NCBI GenBank assembly: GCA_964513465.1
Contig: CAZEMR010000002.1
Span: forward strand, 76,695 to 140,694
From: CAZEMR01 sp964513465
Lineage (GTDB): Bacteria > Bacteroidota > Ignavibacteria > Kapaibacteriales > UBA2268
Direction of reading: 5' to 3'
Length of the DNA stretch: 64,000 bases
A program made the position numbers and the translations under genes. Every line of letters begins with the position of its first letter. Positions within the stretch are counted from its first letter, which is position 1. Below are positions 25,986-35,036 of this stretch, one piece after another. The notes under the pieces are model-generated. The model ran no database searches, was not told the DNA's origin, and was given only the letters and a program-made list of their open reading frames with translations.

Positions 25986-28900
25986 GCGAAAATCAGAATT
26001 CGGCCGATATGTTCATGCTGGAGCTGTTCCACACGGAGGTGGAGAACCACGCGCGGACGCTGGAGGAGGGCCTTGTGCGGGTCGAGGACGATCAGTCGGC
26101 GTCGGCGATCGAGCCATTGATGCGTGCGGCGCATTCGATAAAGGGCGCGGCGCGGATAGTTGGTCTGGACGATGCTGTAACATTGGCCCACGCGATGGAG
26201 GATGTTCTCACCGCTGCGCAATCGGGCAAGCTGCGGCTCGGGCAGGCGATAATCGACGAATTGCTCGGCGGGAATGATATTTTTATCGATACGATTGACC
26301 AGCCAGTTGGCGAAATCGAATCATTTTTTAAATCGAATAAAGAAAAAATCGAGCAAATTTCGAATAATCTGAAAAAATTGATGTCCGGCGAGAAGCCTGC
26401 GTCACAGACCGAATCACAGCCAAAGCCGGCTCCCGAGCCAAAACCCGCACCCCCGAAAAAAGAAGAGCCTCCACAAAAAAATGAGCCAAAACAGGAATCC
26501 GGCGGGGCGGATATGTTTATGCTGGAGCTGTTCCACACGGAGGTGGAGAACCACGCGCGGACGCTGGAGGAGGGCCTTGTGCGGGTCGAGGACGATCAGT
26601 CGGCGTCGGCGATCGAGCCATTGATGCGTGCGGCGCATTCGATAAAGGGCGCGGCGCGGATAGTTGGTCTGGACGATGCTGTAACATTGGCCCACGCGAT
26701 GGAGGATGTTCTCACCGCTGCGCAATCGGGCAAGCTGCGGCTCGGGCAGGACGACATCGATCTGCTGCTCGATTGCAATGATATATTTATAAAAATAATC
26801 GATATTTCGCCCGGGGAAATCGAGGGCTATCTTAAGTCGCAGAAAGGGGATATCGAAAATCTGGCCGGAGAGCTGCGCAAAGTATTATCAGGCGAACCGC
26901 GCGCCGTTAAACCGGTGGAGGCCCCGCCTGAAGAAGAAATTACTCTCGAAAAATTCAGAGAAATTCTAGCGAAAAATTCTTCGCTGCTTGAGGTCGGACT
27001 AATCGAATCCGAGGGCGCGCAGTCGGAGGAATCGCTTCGTGAGCTGGCCGGATTATGCGCAGAAATACGGGAATTATCAGGGAAATTCGATTTCCGGACG
27101 CTCGGGGAAATGCTCGGCGGGATGGAAAAGGCGCTAAATGCCGCGGCTCGCGGCGAAATCGCACTTGCCGCAGCCGAGATAAATTTATTGCTGCGCTCTA
27201 ATGACGTACTCGCCAGCATCGCCCAGATGGAAGCCTCGGAAATCGAAGATATTATCATCAGCGAATCGGGGATAATCGAGGAATTCACCGGCGAATTGCG
27301 CGAAATTCCGCAAAAGCGGCCGCCGCGAAAACTCGAATCCGCCGAGCTGCGCGACCCCGCGGAAGCCAGCGACGAAGAGCTTGCCGATTTCCGCGACCAG
27401 GTGGCCGACAGCGCTCTGGTGCTTGAGCGCGGAATAGCCACTGAGGAAGGCATTTCCGCTGAATTTGCGCCAATGATGCGCGCGGCGTGGTCGATACGCG
27501 ATGCCGCGCGGAATGTTGGATTCACCAGCATCACACGGCTGGCGGCGGCCATGCAGAGTATGTTCGGGGCTGCGTTCCACGGCCGGATAGAGCTCTCGGG
27601 CGAGCAAATCGAATGGCTTCGGCGGGGAGCCGGAGCGCTCCGCGAGATGATTAGCGCCGGGGCGATGGAACTGCTTGATATATATATAAATAAGACGGAT
27701 GCGATCGACGATCTCGTCCGCCTGATAAGCGATTTCCTGGGCGAGGAGATGTTGCTGCCACCCGCTCCTAAGACAGAAAAGCCGAAGGAGCTGCCGGCAC
27801 AGCCCGCCAAAAAAGATTCGCCGCCAAAGCCGGCCGCGCCGGAGCCTCAGGCGCCTCGGCAGGACGACAGCTTCGTTCGAGTGCTTTCGCAGAATTTAAA
27901 TAAATTGATGGGGCTGTCGGGCGAGACGCTTGTCAAAGTTAAATCAATTAAGCCATTTTCTACGAATTTACTCGAAATAAAAAATTTATTATTCGAATTT
28001 AATTCCCTTCACGAAAATATTGTCCAGAATCTTGAGGACAACCCCGCGCTGCCCGAATCGTGGCGGCTTAAGCTGGGCGAATCATCCGAAAAGCTCGGCG
28101 ATATCCGGCAGTTGCTACTCGGGCATATCGATGATTTCGAGATGTTTTCGCGGCGCCTCGAAAACGTCGCAGAGCAGCTATATTCCGAAGCCGTCGCCAC
28201 CCGGATGAAGCCATTCGCCGAGGGATTGCACGGCTTCAACCGGATGGTGCGCGATGTGGCCAAAAAGCTCGGCAAGCGGGTGAATCTGCGCATCGAGGGC
28301 GAATCCACACGGGTCGATCGCGATATACTCGAAAAGCTCGAAGCGCCGCTGAATCATCTGCTGCGCAATGCGGTCGATCACGGAATCGAGACCATCGAAG
28401 ATCGTGAGCGGAAGGGCAAACCCGCCGCAGGAACGCTGACGCTCAGCGCGCGGCACCGCTCGGGAATGCTTATTATCTCGCTTAAAGACGACGGCCGCGG
28501 AATCGATCCCGCGAAGCTGCGCCGCAAGGTAGTCGAAAAGGGCTATGTCAGCGAGGAGATGGCCGCAAAATTATCCACGCCGGAATTGATGGATTTCCTC
28601 TTTCTGCCGGGATTCTCGACGGCGGAGAAGGTCACGGAAATCTCCGGGCGGGGCGTGGGACTCGACGTCGTATTCTCGATGGTAAGCGAGGTCGGGGGCA
28701 CCGTCCGCGCTGATTCGGCGCCGGACGAAGGCACCACATTTTTGCTCGAATTGCCGCTGACGCTCAGCATATTGCGGACGCTGCAGGTCGGAATCGCCGG
28801 CGAGTCGTACGCATTGCCGCTCTCGCGGATCGACCGGATTTTCGATATAAAGGAAGACAACCTTAAAACAATCGAGGATCGGCAGTATTGCGTATTCGAC

Positions 28901-29611
28901 GGCGAAAACATGGGCATCGTCGATGCCCGCAAGGTGCTCCGGCTCGGCGAGCGCGAGGAATTTTCCGAAAAAATTCATCTGGTAATAATCAGCGACCGGC
29001 TGAACCGCTACGGCGTGGTGGTCGATCAGTTCCTTGGCGAGAAAGACCTCGTCGTCATCCCGCTCGACAAAAAGCTGGGCAAGATCCCCAACATCAGCTC
29101 CGGCGCGATAATGGAGGACGGCTCGATCGTGCTCATACTCGACATCGACGACATGGTGCGCTCGGTGGACGATTTGCTTAATCGCGAAAAATTAAATATA
29201 AAGGAACGCGGCCGCGCAAAAATCGCTCAATTGCGCAAGCGGATTCTCGTTACCGATGATTCGCTTACCGTCCGCGAGGTCGAGCGCAAGCTATTGGAAA
29301 ACGCCGGTTATGACGTAACTCTGGCGGTCGATGGCGCCGACGGCTGGAACAAGCTTAGCGCCGGTGAATTCGATCTGGTGATCAGCGACGTCGATATGCC
29401 GCGGATGAACGGCATCGAATTTGTTTCGAAAATCCGGAGCGAAGTCAGATACCGCGATTTGCCGGTAATGATTGTATCATATAAAGATCGGGAAGAGGAC
29501 AAGCTGCGCGGACTTGATGCGGGCGCAAATTATTACCTGACCAAAAGCAGCTTTCACGACGAAACGCTGCTCGAGGCGGTGCGCGACCTGATCGGGGACG
29601 CCCGCGAATGA
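25982..29611 (+). CDS. Hybrid CheA histidine kinase with four HPt(-like) domains and a receiver (WspE-like)
   Basis: 1209 residues from a GTG with GGAGG about 9 bases upstream. Two nearly identical HPt domains (about 8-140 and 176-308) carry phospho-His H51 and H219 in AAHSIKGAARIVGL. A Pro/Lys/Glu-rich linker separates them. Two further HPt-like segments (about 320-445 and 463-590) have lost the His; in the last one AAWSIRDAARNVGF has Trp503 in its place. Then come the dimerisation helices (from about 628), the ATPase domain (N-box LLRNAVDHGIE, DDGRGID, GRGVGLDVV), a CheW-like domain and a receiver (from about 1085, Asp1136 in ISDVDMP). WspE and FrzE share the CheA-receiver form. Confidence 0.95.
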   Translation: MSENQNSADMFMLELFHTEVENHARTLEEGLVRVEDDQSASAIEPLMRAAHSIKGAARIVGLDDAVTLAHAMEDVLTAAQSGKLRLGQAIIDELLGGNDIFIDTIDQPVGEIESFFKSNKEKIEQISNNLKKLMSGEKPASQTESQPKPAPEPKPAPPKKEEPPQKNEPKQESGGADMFMLELFHTEVENHARTLEEGLVRVEDDQSASAIEPLMRAAHSIKGAARIVGLDDAVTLAHAMEDVLTAAQSGKLRLGQDDIDLLLDCNDIFIKIIDISPGEIEGYLKSQKGDIENLAGELRKVLSGEPRAVKPVEAPPEEEITLEKFREILAKNSSLLEVGLIESEGAQSEESLRELAGLCAEIRELSGKFDFRTLGEMLGGMEKALNAAARGEIALAAAEINLLLRSNDVLASIAQMEASEIEDIIISESGIIEEFTGELREIPQKRPPRKLESAELRDPAEASDEELADFRDQVADSALVLERGIATEEGISAEFAPMMRAAWSIRDAARNVGFTSITRLAAAMQSMFGAAFHGRIELSGEQIEWLRRGAGALREMISAGAMELLDIYINKTDAIDDLVRLISDFLGEEMLLPPAPKTEKPKELPAQPAKKDSPPKPAAPEPQAPRQDDSFVRVLSQNLNKLMGLSGETLVKVKSIKPFSTNLLEIKNLLFEFNSLHENIVQNLEDNPALPESWRLKLGESSEKLGDIRQLLLGHIDDFEMFSRRLENVAEQLYSEAVATRMKPFAEGLHGFNRMVRDVAKKLGKRVNLRIEGESTRVDRDILEKLEAPLNHLLRNAVDHGIETIEDRERKGKPAAGTLTLSARHRSGMLIISLKDDGRGIDPAKLRRKVVEKGYVSEEMAAKLSTPELMDFLFLPGFSTAEKVTEISGRGVGLDVVFSMVSEVGGTVRADSAPDEGTTFLLELPLTLSILRTLQVGIAGESYALPLSRIDRIFDIKEDNLKTIEDRQYCVFDGENMGIVDARKVLRLGEREEFSEKIHLVIISDRLNRYGVVVDQFLGEKDLVVIPLDKKLGKIPNISSGAIMEDGSIVLILDIDDMVRSVDDLLNREKLNIKERGRAKIAQLRKRILVTDDSLTVREVERKLLENAGYDVTLAVDGADGWNKLSAGEFDLVISDVDMPRMNGIEFVSKIRSEVRYRDLPVMIVSYKDREEDKLRGLDAGANYYLTKSSFHDETLLEAVRDLIGDARE
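26015..26246 (+). repeat. Direct repeat, copy 1 (HPt1 coding segment of the hybrid CheA)
   Basis: 232 bases identical to 26519-26750 with no mismatch, at an offset of 504 bases (168 codons, so the frame is kept). Similarity continues upstream for about 15 bases with two mismatches. Confidence 0.95.
26519..26750 (+). repeat. Direct repeat, copy 2 (HPt2 coding segment of the hybrid CheA)
   Basis: Perfect second copy of 26015-26246. Sequence outside the repeat diverges at once downstream, even though it still encodes HPt helices, which points to recent gene conversion or duplication of just this block. Confidence 0.95.
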
Positions 29612-30645
29612 GAATAGGGATCGTCAATGACGTATCGCTGGCGGTAGAGGTGCTGAGGCGCACTATCCACCAGCAGCCCGGACTCGAAATCGCATGGGTG
29701 GCATTCGACGGCGAGGAAGCCGTCCGCAAAAATGCCGACGACAAGGCCGATCTGATACTTATGGATCTCTTGATGCCCGTGATGGACGGAGTCGAGGCCA
29801 CCCGGCGGATTATGACCGAAAACCCCACGGCGATTCTGGTGGTGACATCGACAGTAACCGGCAATTCCGGAAAGGTATTCAGCGCAATGGGTTATGGCGC
29901 GCTGGATGCGGTTTGCACCCCCGTATTCGGTCCGGGCGGGAAGATAGAAGGCGCCCGCGATCTGTTGAAAAAAATCGCCACGATCGGGAAATTAATTGGC
30001 AAAGAAAATATTGAATTAGTAAATCATAATTCGGAAAATGATAATTGCAAAGGCGAACTCCCGCCGATGGTGGCTATCGGCTCATCGACCGGCGGGCCGC
30101 GTGCGCTGGCGGATATACTCACATGGCTGCCAGGGGATTTTCCTGCGGCGGTGGTGGTAGTCCAGCATGTGGATTCGCAGTTCGCGCGGGGGCTGGCCGA
30201 CTGGCTCGACGATCAGACCTCGCTCCGGGTCAAGGTCATCCGCGAGGGCGACCACGCCGAAAAGGGGTATATATATATTGCGGAAACGAACGACCATGTG
30301 GTGCTCGACCGCGACCGGACTTTTTATTATACCCCCGAGCCGATGAATTATCATTACCGGCCATCGGTGAATACATTTTTCAAAAGTCTTAACGAAAACT
30401 GGCCGCGGCGGGATGTGGCGGTAGTGCTCACCGGTATGGGCGACGACGGCGCAAAGGGTTTGCTCGCGCTGCGCGAGGCCGGATGGCACACAATCGCACA
30501 GGACAAGGAGACATCGGTGGTTTACGGAATGCCCGGTGCGGCGGCCCGGCTGAATGCGGCCATCGAGATATTGCCCGTCGAAAAAATTGCAGAATCAATT
30601 ATTAAAAATATTAATAAAAAGGCTAATACAAATGCAGCAAAATGA
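29608..30645 (+). CDS. cheB: CheB-type methylesterase (WspF-like)
   Basis: 345 residues. The receiver (1-120) starts MRIGIVND, the form seen in WspF, and has phosphoacceptor Asp53 in LMDLLMP. The esterase domain (about 150-340) has catalytic Ser160 (GSSTGG), His187 (VQHVD) and Asp280 (MGDDGA). It removes methyl groups from receptor glutamates and can be phosphorylated by the CheA. It overlaps the kinase gene by four bases (ATGA) and the downstream REC-phosphatase gene by 14 bases. Confidence 0.95.
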   Translation: MRIGIVNDVSLAVEVLRRTIHQQPGLEIAWVAFDGEEAVRKNADDKADLILMDLLMPVMDGVEATRRIMTENPTAILVVTSTVTGNSGKVFSAMGYGALDAVCTPVFGPGGKIEGARDLLKKIATIGKLIGKENIELVNHNSENDNCKGELPPMVAIGSSTGGPRALADILTWLPGDFPAAVVVVQHVDSQFARGLADWLDDQTSLRVKVIREGDHAEKGYIYIAETNDHVVLDRDRTFYYTPEPMNYHYRPSVNTFFKSLNENWPRRDVAVVLTGMGDDGAKGLLALREAGWHTIAQDKETSVVYGMPGAAARLNAAIEILPVEKIAESIIKNINKKANTNAAK

Positions 30646-31831
30646 ATCAACCCAATTGGATACGAATATTACCGAATATAAAATCAAGGTGCTGCTGGTC
30701 GATGACCAGGCTATAGTCGGCGAGCAGGTGCGGCGGATGCTCCAGCCCGAGGAGGACATCGAATTCCATTTCTGTCAGGAACCCTCGAAGGCCGTTCAGA
30801 CCGCCGCAGAGCTGAATCCCACGGTAATCCTGCAGGATCTGGTGATGCCGGATATCGATGGTCTGACGCTGGTCAAATTCTTCCGCGCGCACCCACAGCT
30901 CAAGGATGTGCCGATGATCGTGCTTTCGTCGAAGGAGGAGGCCGTCACCAAGGCGGACTCGTTTGCCACCGGCGCGAATGATTATCTGGTCAAACTGCCC
31001 GACCGCATCGAGCTGGTTGCGCGAATTCGTTACCACTCAAAGGGTTATATACATTTACTCCAGCGCAACGAGGCCGAGGACAAATTGCGCAAAAGCCAGA
31101 AGGCGCTGCTCTCGGAGCTTGCCAAGGCCGGCGAATATTGCGTTTCGCTGCTGCCCGAGGAGATCGACGAAGGCGACATCCGCACCCACTGGCGATTTGT
31201 GCCATCCGAGCAGCTCGGCGGCGATTCATTCGGCTACCACTGGGTTGATGATGACCACTTCGCGATGTATCTGCTCGACGTATGCGGGCATGGCGTCGGG
31301 TCGGCATTGCTCTCGGTTTCGGGCCTGAACGCAATGCGGATGCAGTCGCTGCCGAACACGGACTTCCGCAGCCCGGAGAGCGTCTGCAACGGGCTGAATG
31401 CGGCATTCCAGATGGAGGCCCACAACGACATGTATTTCACGCTATGGTATGGCGTTTATAATAAAAATTCGCGAGAGATGAAGTTTGCCACCGCAGGCCA
31501 TCCGCCGGCGCTGCTCTACGACGCGGCCGGAAATTGCAAACAGCTTATGAACGAGAATTTCATAATCGGCGGGTTGCCCGAATTTCCGTATAGCGAGAGC
31601 TCGACCGAGGTTGCGCCGGGCTCGAGGATGTATATATATTCCGACGGGGTTTACGAAATCACGCGGCCTGACGGCTCGATGTGGGACCTCGACGGTCTGG
31701 AGGATTACATGCGCGAGCCGCACGATGGCTTCGAATCGGAGATCGAGGCGCTTCACCGGCATGTGCAGTCGATGAGCGGCCTCGAGATTCTGGACGACGA
31801 TTTCTCGATGCTTAAGATCATATTCGATTGA
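30632..31831 (+). CDS. WspR-like receiver fused to a PP2C/SpoIIE-type phosphatase
   Basis: 399 residues from ATG 30632. The receiver (about 20-145) has phosphoacceptor Asp69 in TVILQDLVMPDIDG, and FATGANDYLVKLPDRIELVA followed by RIRYHSKGY is nearly the WspR receiver. The linker helix (LLQRNEAEDKLRKSQKALL) also follows WspR. Instead of GGDEF, residues about 175-395 form a PP2C phosphatase: Asp198 in LGGDSFG, Asp216 in LLDVCGHGVGSALL, and Asp338 in IYSDGVYE bind the metals. RsbU/SpoIIE enzymes dephosphorylate STAS-domain antagonists. The likely substrate is a STAS protein, possibly the one encoded at 35037-37364. Confidence 0.94.
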   Translation: MQQNESTQLDTNITEYKIKVLLVDDQAIVGEQVRRMLQPEEDIEFHFCQEPSKAVQTAAELNPTVILQDLVMPDIDGLTLVKFFRAHPQLKDVPMIVLSSKEEAVTKADSFATGANDYLVKLPDRIELVARIRYHSKGYIHLLQRNEAEDKLRKSQKALLSELAKAGEYCVSLLPEEIDEGDIRTHWRFVPSEQLGGDSFGYHWVDDDHFAMYLLDVCGHGVGSALLSVSGLNAMRMQSLPNTDFRSPESVCNGLNAAFQMEAHNDMYFTLWYGVYNKNSREMKFATAGHPPALLYDAAGNCKQLMNENFIIGGLPEFPYSESSTEVAPGSRMYIYSDGVYEITRPDGSMWDLDGLEDYMREPHDGFESEIEALHRHVQSMSGLEILDDDFSMLKIIFD

Positions 31832-31857
31832 TTTTCAATTTCATAAAGATTAATTCA

Positions 31858-33300
31858 ATGAAAATTAGATATTTTTCGCTGATTGCTCTGCTGCTGGTAA
31901 TTTCCCTGAATTCCTGCGAGCAGACCACTATCGAGCGCCCTGGGCCGAAGAATATTATCATCATGATCGCCGACGGCGCGGGCTATGACCATATTCAGAT
32001 CGCAAATTTATATGAAGAGGGCAAAACCGAAGCCCAGCCTTATGAGCAATTCCCCGTGCGGTATTTCGTGAGCACCTATCCGGCGCTCGCGGGCGATTAT
32101 TATGATGCGCTGGAAAATCATGCAAATTCCGGATATAGTCCATACGAGACCTGGCATGATTTCGACTGGCGGCGGCATGGATTCACCGGCTCGGGCGCGG
32201 CATCGACGGCAATGGCCACAGGAATGAAGACCTATAACGGCGCGATTGGCGTCAATATCACCGGACAGCCGCTGCTGAATATCACAGAGCGCGCCAAGGA
32301 TATGGGCAAATCCGCAGGGGTGGTGAGCTCGGTGCAGTTTGCTCACGCAACCGCGGCCGCATTCAGCGTACACAACACGGACCGCGATAATTATCCCGAA
32401 ATCGCCCGCGATATGCTGATCAAAAGCCGGCTGGACGTGATCATGGGCTGCGGCCATCCCTATTATGATAATGATGGTAAAATCCGTCAGAATGCGCTAA
32501 GTTTTAAATACGTCGGCGACAGCCTGTTATGGTCGGAAATCCACGCCGGAAAAGCCCGAGTACGGCGCGGCAGCGGTATTGAAGTCGATCTGGCCGACGT
32601 CAACGGCGACGGCCAGCCGGATGCATGGGAGCTGATCGATAATATCGAGGAATTCGAGAATCTCGCCCAGGGCGAGACCCCGCTGCGGGCGCTTGGAGTG
32701 GCGCCCAATATATATACATTGCAACAAGCGCGCGGCGATTCGATTGCCGGAATGATGAATGCCTACGATTATCCGTTTATCGAAAAAATGCCCTCGCTCG
32801 AAACGATGACCGCGGGCGCGCTGAACGTGCTGGATAATAATAATTCGGGATTTTTCCTGCTGATCGAGGGCGGAGCGATCGACTGGGCGTCGCACAGCAA
32901 CCAGAAAGGACGCCTGATCGAAGAGATGAGCGAATTCAACAAAGCTGTCCGCCGGGTGATCGACTGGATAGAGACAAGCAGCGGATGGGACGAAACATTG
33001 CTGATCGTAACCGCCGACCACGAAACGGGATACGTCGCCGGCCCGGACTCCGGGGGCGATCCGCCGCAGTGGTTCCCTCCGCTTAATAACGGCAGGGGGA
33101 ATATGCCCGGATTCGATTTCCACAGCACAGATCACACGAATGCGCTTGTGCCGCTTTACGCAAAGGGCAAGGGCAGCGAGCTGTTCGCGGAATATGCCGA
33201 CGAATACGATCCGGTGCGCGGCGAATTTATTACCAATAGCGAGATCGGCCAGCTTTTGTTCCGGCTGTTCGGACGCGGCAAGGCGTTGAGGGATAAGTGA
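31858..33300 (+). CDS. Alkaline phosphatase, lipoprotein
   Basis: 480 residues from ATG 31858; the lipobox is LNSC, so it is lipid-anchored. Metal ligands and catalytic residues of the PhoA superfamily are visible: IADGAGYDH, nucleophile Ser112 in TGSGAASTAMATG, IDWASHSN, TADHETG and STDHTNA. The residue before the nucleophile is Gly where E. coli PhoA has Asp. An EF-hand-like DVNGDGQPDAWE loop at about 245 may bind calcium. It lies 26 bases behind the phosphatase of the Wsp-like operon on the same strand, so it may be a member or target of that transcription unit. Confidence 0.9.
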   Translation: MKIRYFSLIALLLVISLNSCEQTTIERPGPKNIIIMIADGAGYDHIQIANLYEEGKTEAQPYEQFPVRYFVSTYPALAGDYYDALENHANSGYSPYETWHDFDWRRHGFTGSGAASTAMATGMKTYNGAIGVNITGQPLLNITERAKDMGKSAGVVSSVQFAHATAAAFSVHNTDRDNYPEIARDMLIKSRLDVIMGCGHPYYDNDGKIRQNALSFKYVGDSLLWSEIHAGKARVRRGSGIEVDLADVNGDGQPDAWELIDNIEEFENLAQGETPLRALGVAPNIYTLQQARGDSIAGMMNAYDYPFIEKMPSLETMTAGALNVLDNNNSGFFLLIEGGAIDWASHSNQKGRLIEEMSEFNKAVRRVIDWIETSSGWDETLLIVTADHETGYVAGPDSGGDPPQWFPPLNNGRGNMPGFDFHSTDHTNALVPLYAKGKGSELFAEYADEYDPVRGEFITNSEIGQLLFRLFGRGKALRDK

Positions 33301-33630
33301 TTATGGTTGCCGCGAAGACGACATCCGCCGGGCGATTTTGTTCAGATCGGACTGGACGATTGCCGGTATAATGATGCTTGCAAGCAAGTAAATAATGAAC
33401 CACATGGCTTCCTGGTTGTCTTTGCGGACGTAGCGGGAATAGCCCTCGCAATATTTCCATGCCCAATATATATTCGCGATCGGGACGATTATCAGCCACG
33501 CTGTGGGGATGTCCGCGCCGAGGGCGTTGATTTCTTCCTTTGTTTTTACCGACCAGTAAATAGCGTAAATGCCGAGGGTTACGAACATCAGCAGATAGAC
33601 CGCAACCACATTTCTTTCCTTGATTTCCAT
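33301..33630 (-). CDS. DUF4234 membrane protein
   Basis: 109 residues with three membrane segments. The N-terminus RNVVAVYLLMFVTLGIYAIY, then TAWLIIVPIANIYWAWKY, is the pattern of the DUF4234 family, whose role is unknown. The stop codon directly abuts that of the convergent alkaline phosphatase gene, leaving no terminator between them. It stands alone. Confidence 0.8.
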   Translation of the reverse strand: MEIKERNVVAVYLLMFVTLGIYAIYWSVKTKEEINALGADIPTAWLIIVPIANIYWAWKYCEGYSRYVRKDNQEAMWFIIYLLASIIIPAIVQSDLNKIARRMSSSRQP

Positions 33631-33695
33631 TGATATCCCGGATTATTAATAATTTTGATTTAATAAATAATACGGATTAATTTCGGCAAAGTTAT

Positions 33696-33725
33696 AAAAA
33701 TGGCGGCCATTTTACCAGCCGCCAT
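33696..33725 (-). terminator. Rho-independent terminator of the hem operon
   Basis: Perfect 8-bp stem ATGGCGGC / GCCGCCAT with a 10-base loop; on the minus strand five T follow. It lies 8 bases past the hemL stop codon. Confidence 0.85.
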
Positions 33726-33732
33726 GTATATA

Positions 33733-35019
33733 TCAGATCGATTTCAGCGAATCATAATGCGCGCTGATTGTGCGGTCGATATCCTCTTCCGTGTGGGCGG
33801 TGGATACGAACATCGCCTCGAACTGCGCAGCCGCAAGATATATTCCGCGGTCGAGCATTTCGTGGAAATATTTCCCGTAAGCGCGGGTATCCGAGCGGGC
33901 TGCGGCATCGTAGCTTTCGACCGGGCTCTCGCGGAAGAACATGCAGAGCATCGATCCGGCGCGGTTCATGGCATAACTGCGGCCAAGCTTGCTCAGATTT
34001 TCCTTCAGACCATTTTCCAGATAAATCGCTTTTTCGTTCAGGTCGCTATATATATCCGGATTATTTTTGATATGCTTCAATACGGCGGCTCCTGCGGCCA
34101 TTGCTATCGGGTTGCCGCTTAGAGTGCCCGCCTGATATACCGGGCCTTCGGGCGAGATGCTGCGCATGATTTCCTGGCGTCCGCCGAATGCGCCGACTGG
34201 CATTCCGCCGCCGATGACTTTGCCGAAGGTGGTCAGATCGGGCATTATTCCGTAGATTTCCTGTGCGCCTCCGGGAGCAAGGCGGAATCCGGTCATTACC
34301 TCGTCGAATATAAGGACGATTTCCTCCAGATCGCAAAGCTCGCGCAATTGGCGGAGGAATTCCGGGTCGGATTTGACCACGCCCATATTGCCGGCGACCG
34401 GCTCGATGATGATTGCGGCGATTTCGCCGCGATGTTCGTTGACCGTCCGGCGCACGGATTCGATGTCGTTATAATCCGCCACGAGGGTCTCCGCTGCGAC
34501 GGATGCAGGCACTCCGGGGCTGGTAGGCACTCCGAGGGTCAGCGCGCCCGATCCGGCCTTGATCAGGAAGCTGTCGCCGTGGCCGTGGTAGCAGCCTTCG
34601 AATTTGATGATTTTGTCCCGGCCGGTAAAGCCGCGGGCCAGGCGGATGGCGCTCATGGTCGCCTCGGTGCCGCTATTGACCATTCGCACGAGATCGACCG
34701 ATGGGACAAGCTCGCAGATGAGCCGCGCCATTTCGACTTCGGGTTCGCAGGGTGCGCCGAAGCTGGTGCCGCGATTGAGGGCGTCGGCGATTGCTTCCAT
34801 TATGAACGGCGGATTGTGGCCGAACAGGTGCGGCCCCCAGCTGCCGACATAGTCGATATATTCATTGCCATCGACGTCGCGGATGTGAGCGCCCGCGCCG
34901 CTTTCGATAAAAATCGGGTCGCCGCCGACTGATTTGAACGCGCGCACGGGGGAATTCACCCCGCCGGGAATATATTCTTTAGCTTTGCGGAATAGTTCTT
35001 TGCTTTTTTCGATTTTCAT
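33733..35019 (-). CDS. hemL: Glutamate-1-semialdehyde 2,1-aminomutase
   Basis: 428 residues from ATG 35019, which has AGGAGGA upstream. A class III aminotransferase fold: GGVNSPVRAF near the start, NSGTEATMSAIRLARG, FEGCYHGHGD, LIFDEVMTGFR and the PLP-binding Lys in TTFGKVIGGGMPVGAFGG. It makes 5-aminolevulinate from glutamate-1-semialdehyde, the second step of the C5 route that begins with glutamyl-tRNA. It is the last gene of hemC-hemB-(STAS/kinase)-hemL. hemA is not in the window. Confidence 0.97.
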   Translation of the reverse strand: MKIEKSKELFRKAKEYIPGGVNSPVRAFKSVGGDPIFIESGAGAHIRDVDGNEYIDYVGSWGPHLFGHNPPFIMEAIADALNRGTSFGAPCEPEVEMARLICELVPSVDLVRMVNSGTEATMSAIRLARGFTGRDKIIKFEGCYHGHGDSFLIKAGSGALTLGVPTSPGVPASVAAETLVADYNDIESVRRTVNEHRGEIAAIIIEPVAGNMGVVKSDPEFLRQLRELCDLEEIVLIFDEVMTGFRLAPGGAQEIYGIMPDLTTFGKVIGGGMPVGAFGGRQEIMRSISPEGPVYQAGTLSGNPIAMAAGAAVLKHIKNNPDIYSDLNEKAIYLENGLKENLSKLGRSYAMNRAGSMLCMFFRESPVESYDAAARSDTRAYGKYFHEMLDRGIYLAAAQFEAMFVSTAHTEEDIDRTISAHYDSLKSI

Positions 35020-35036
35020 AAATTCCTCCTGATTAT

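Noticed and set aside
26015..26750. Considered as an insertion sequence or other mobile repeat
   Set aside because: The repeated block is in frame, codes for HPt helices in both copies and has no inverted ends or transposase.
26827..27810. 327-codon open frame on the minus strand
   Set aside because: Ser- and Arg-rich shadow of the hybrid CheA gene.
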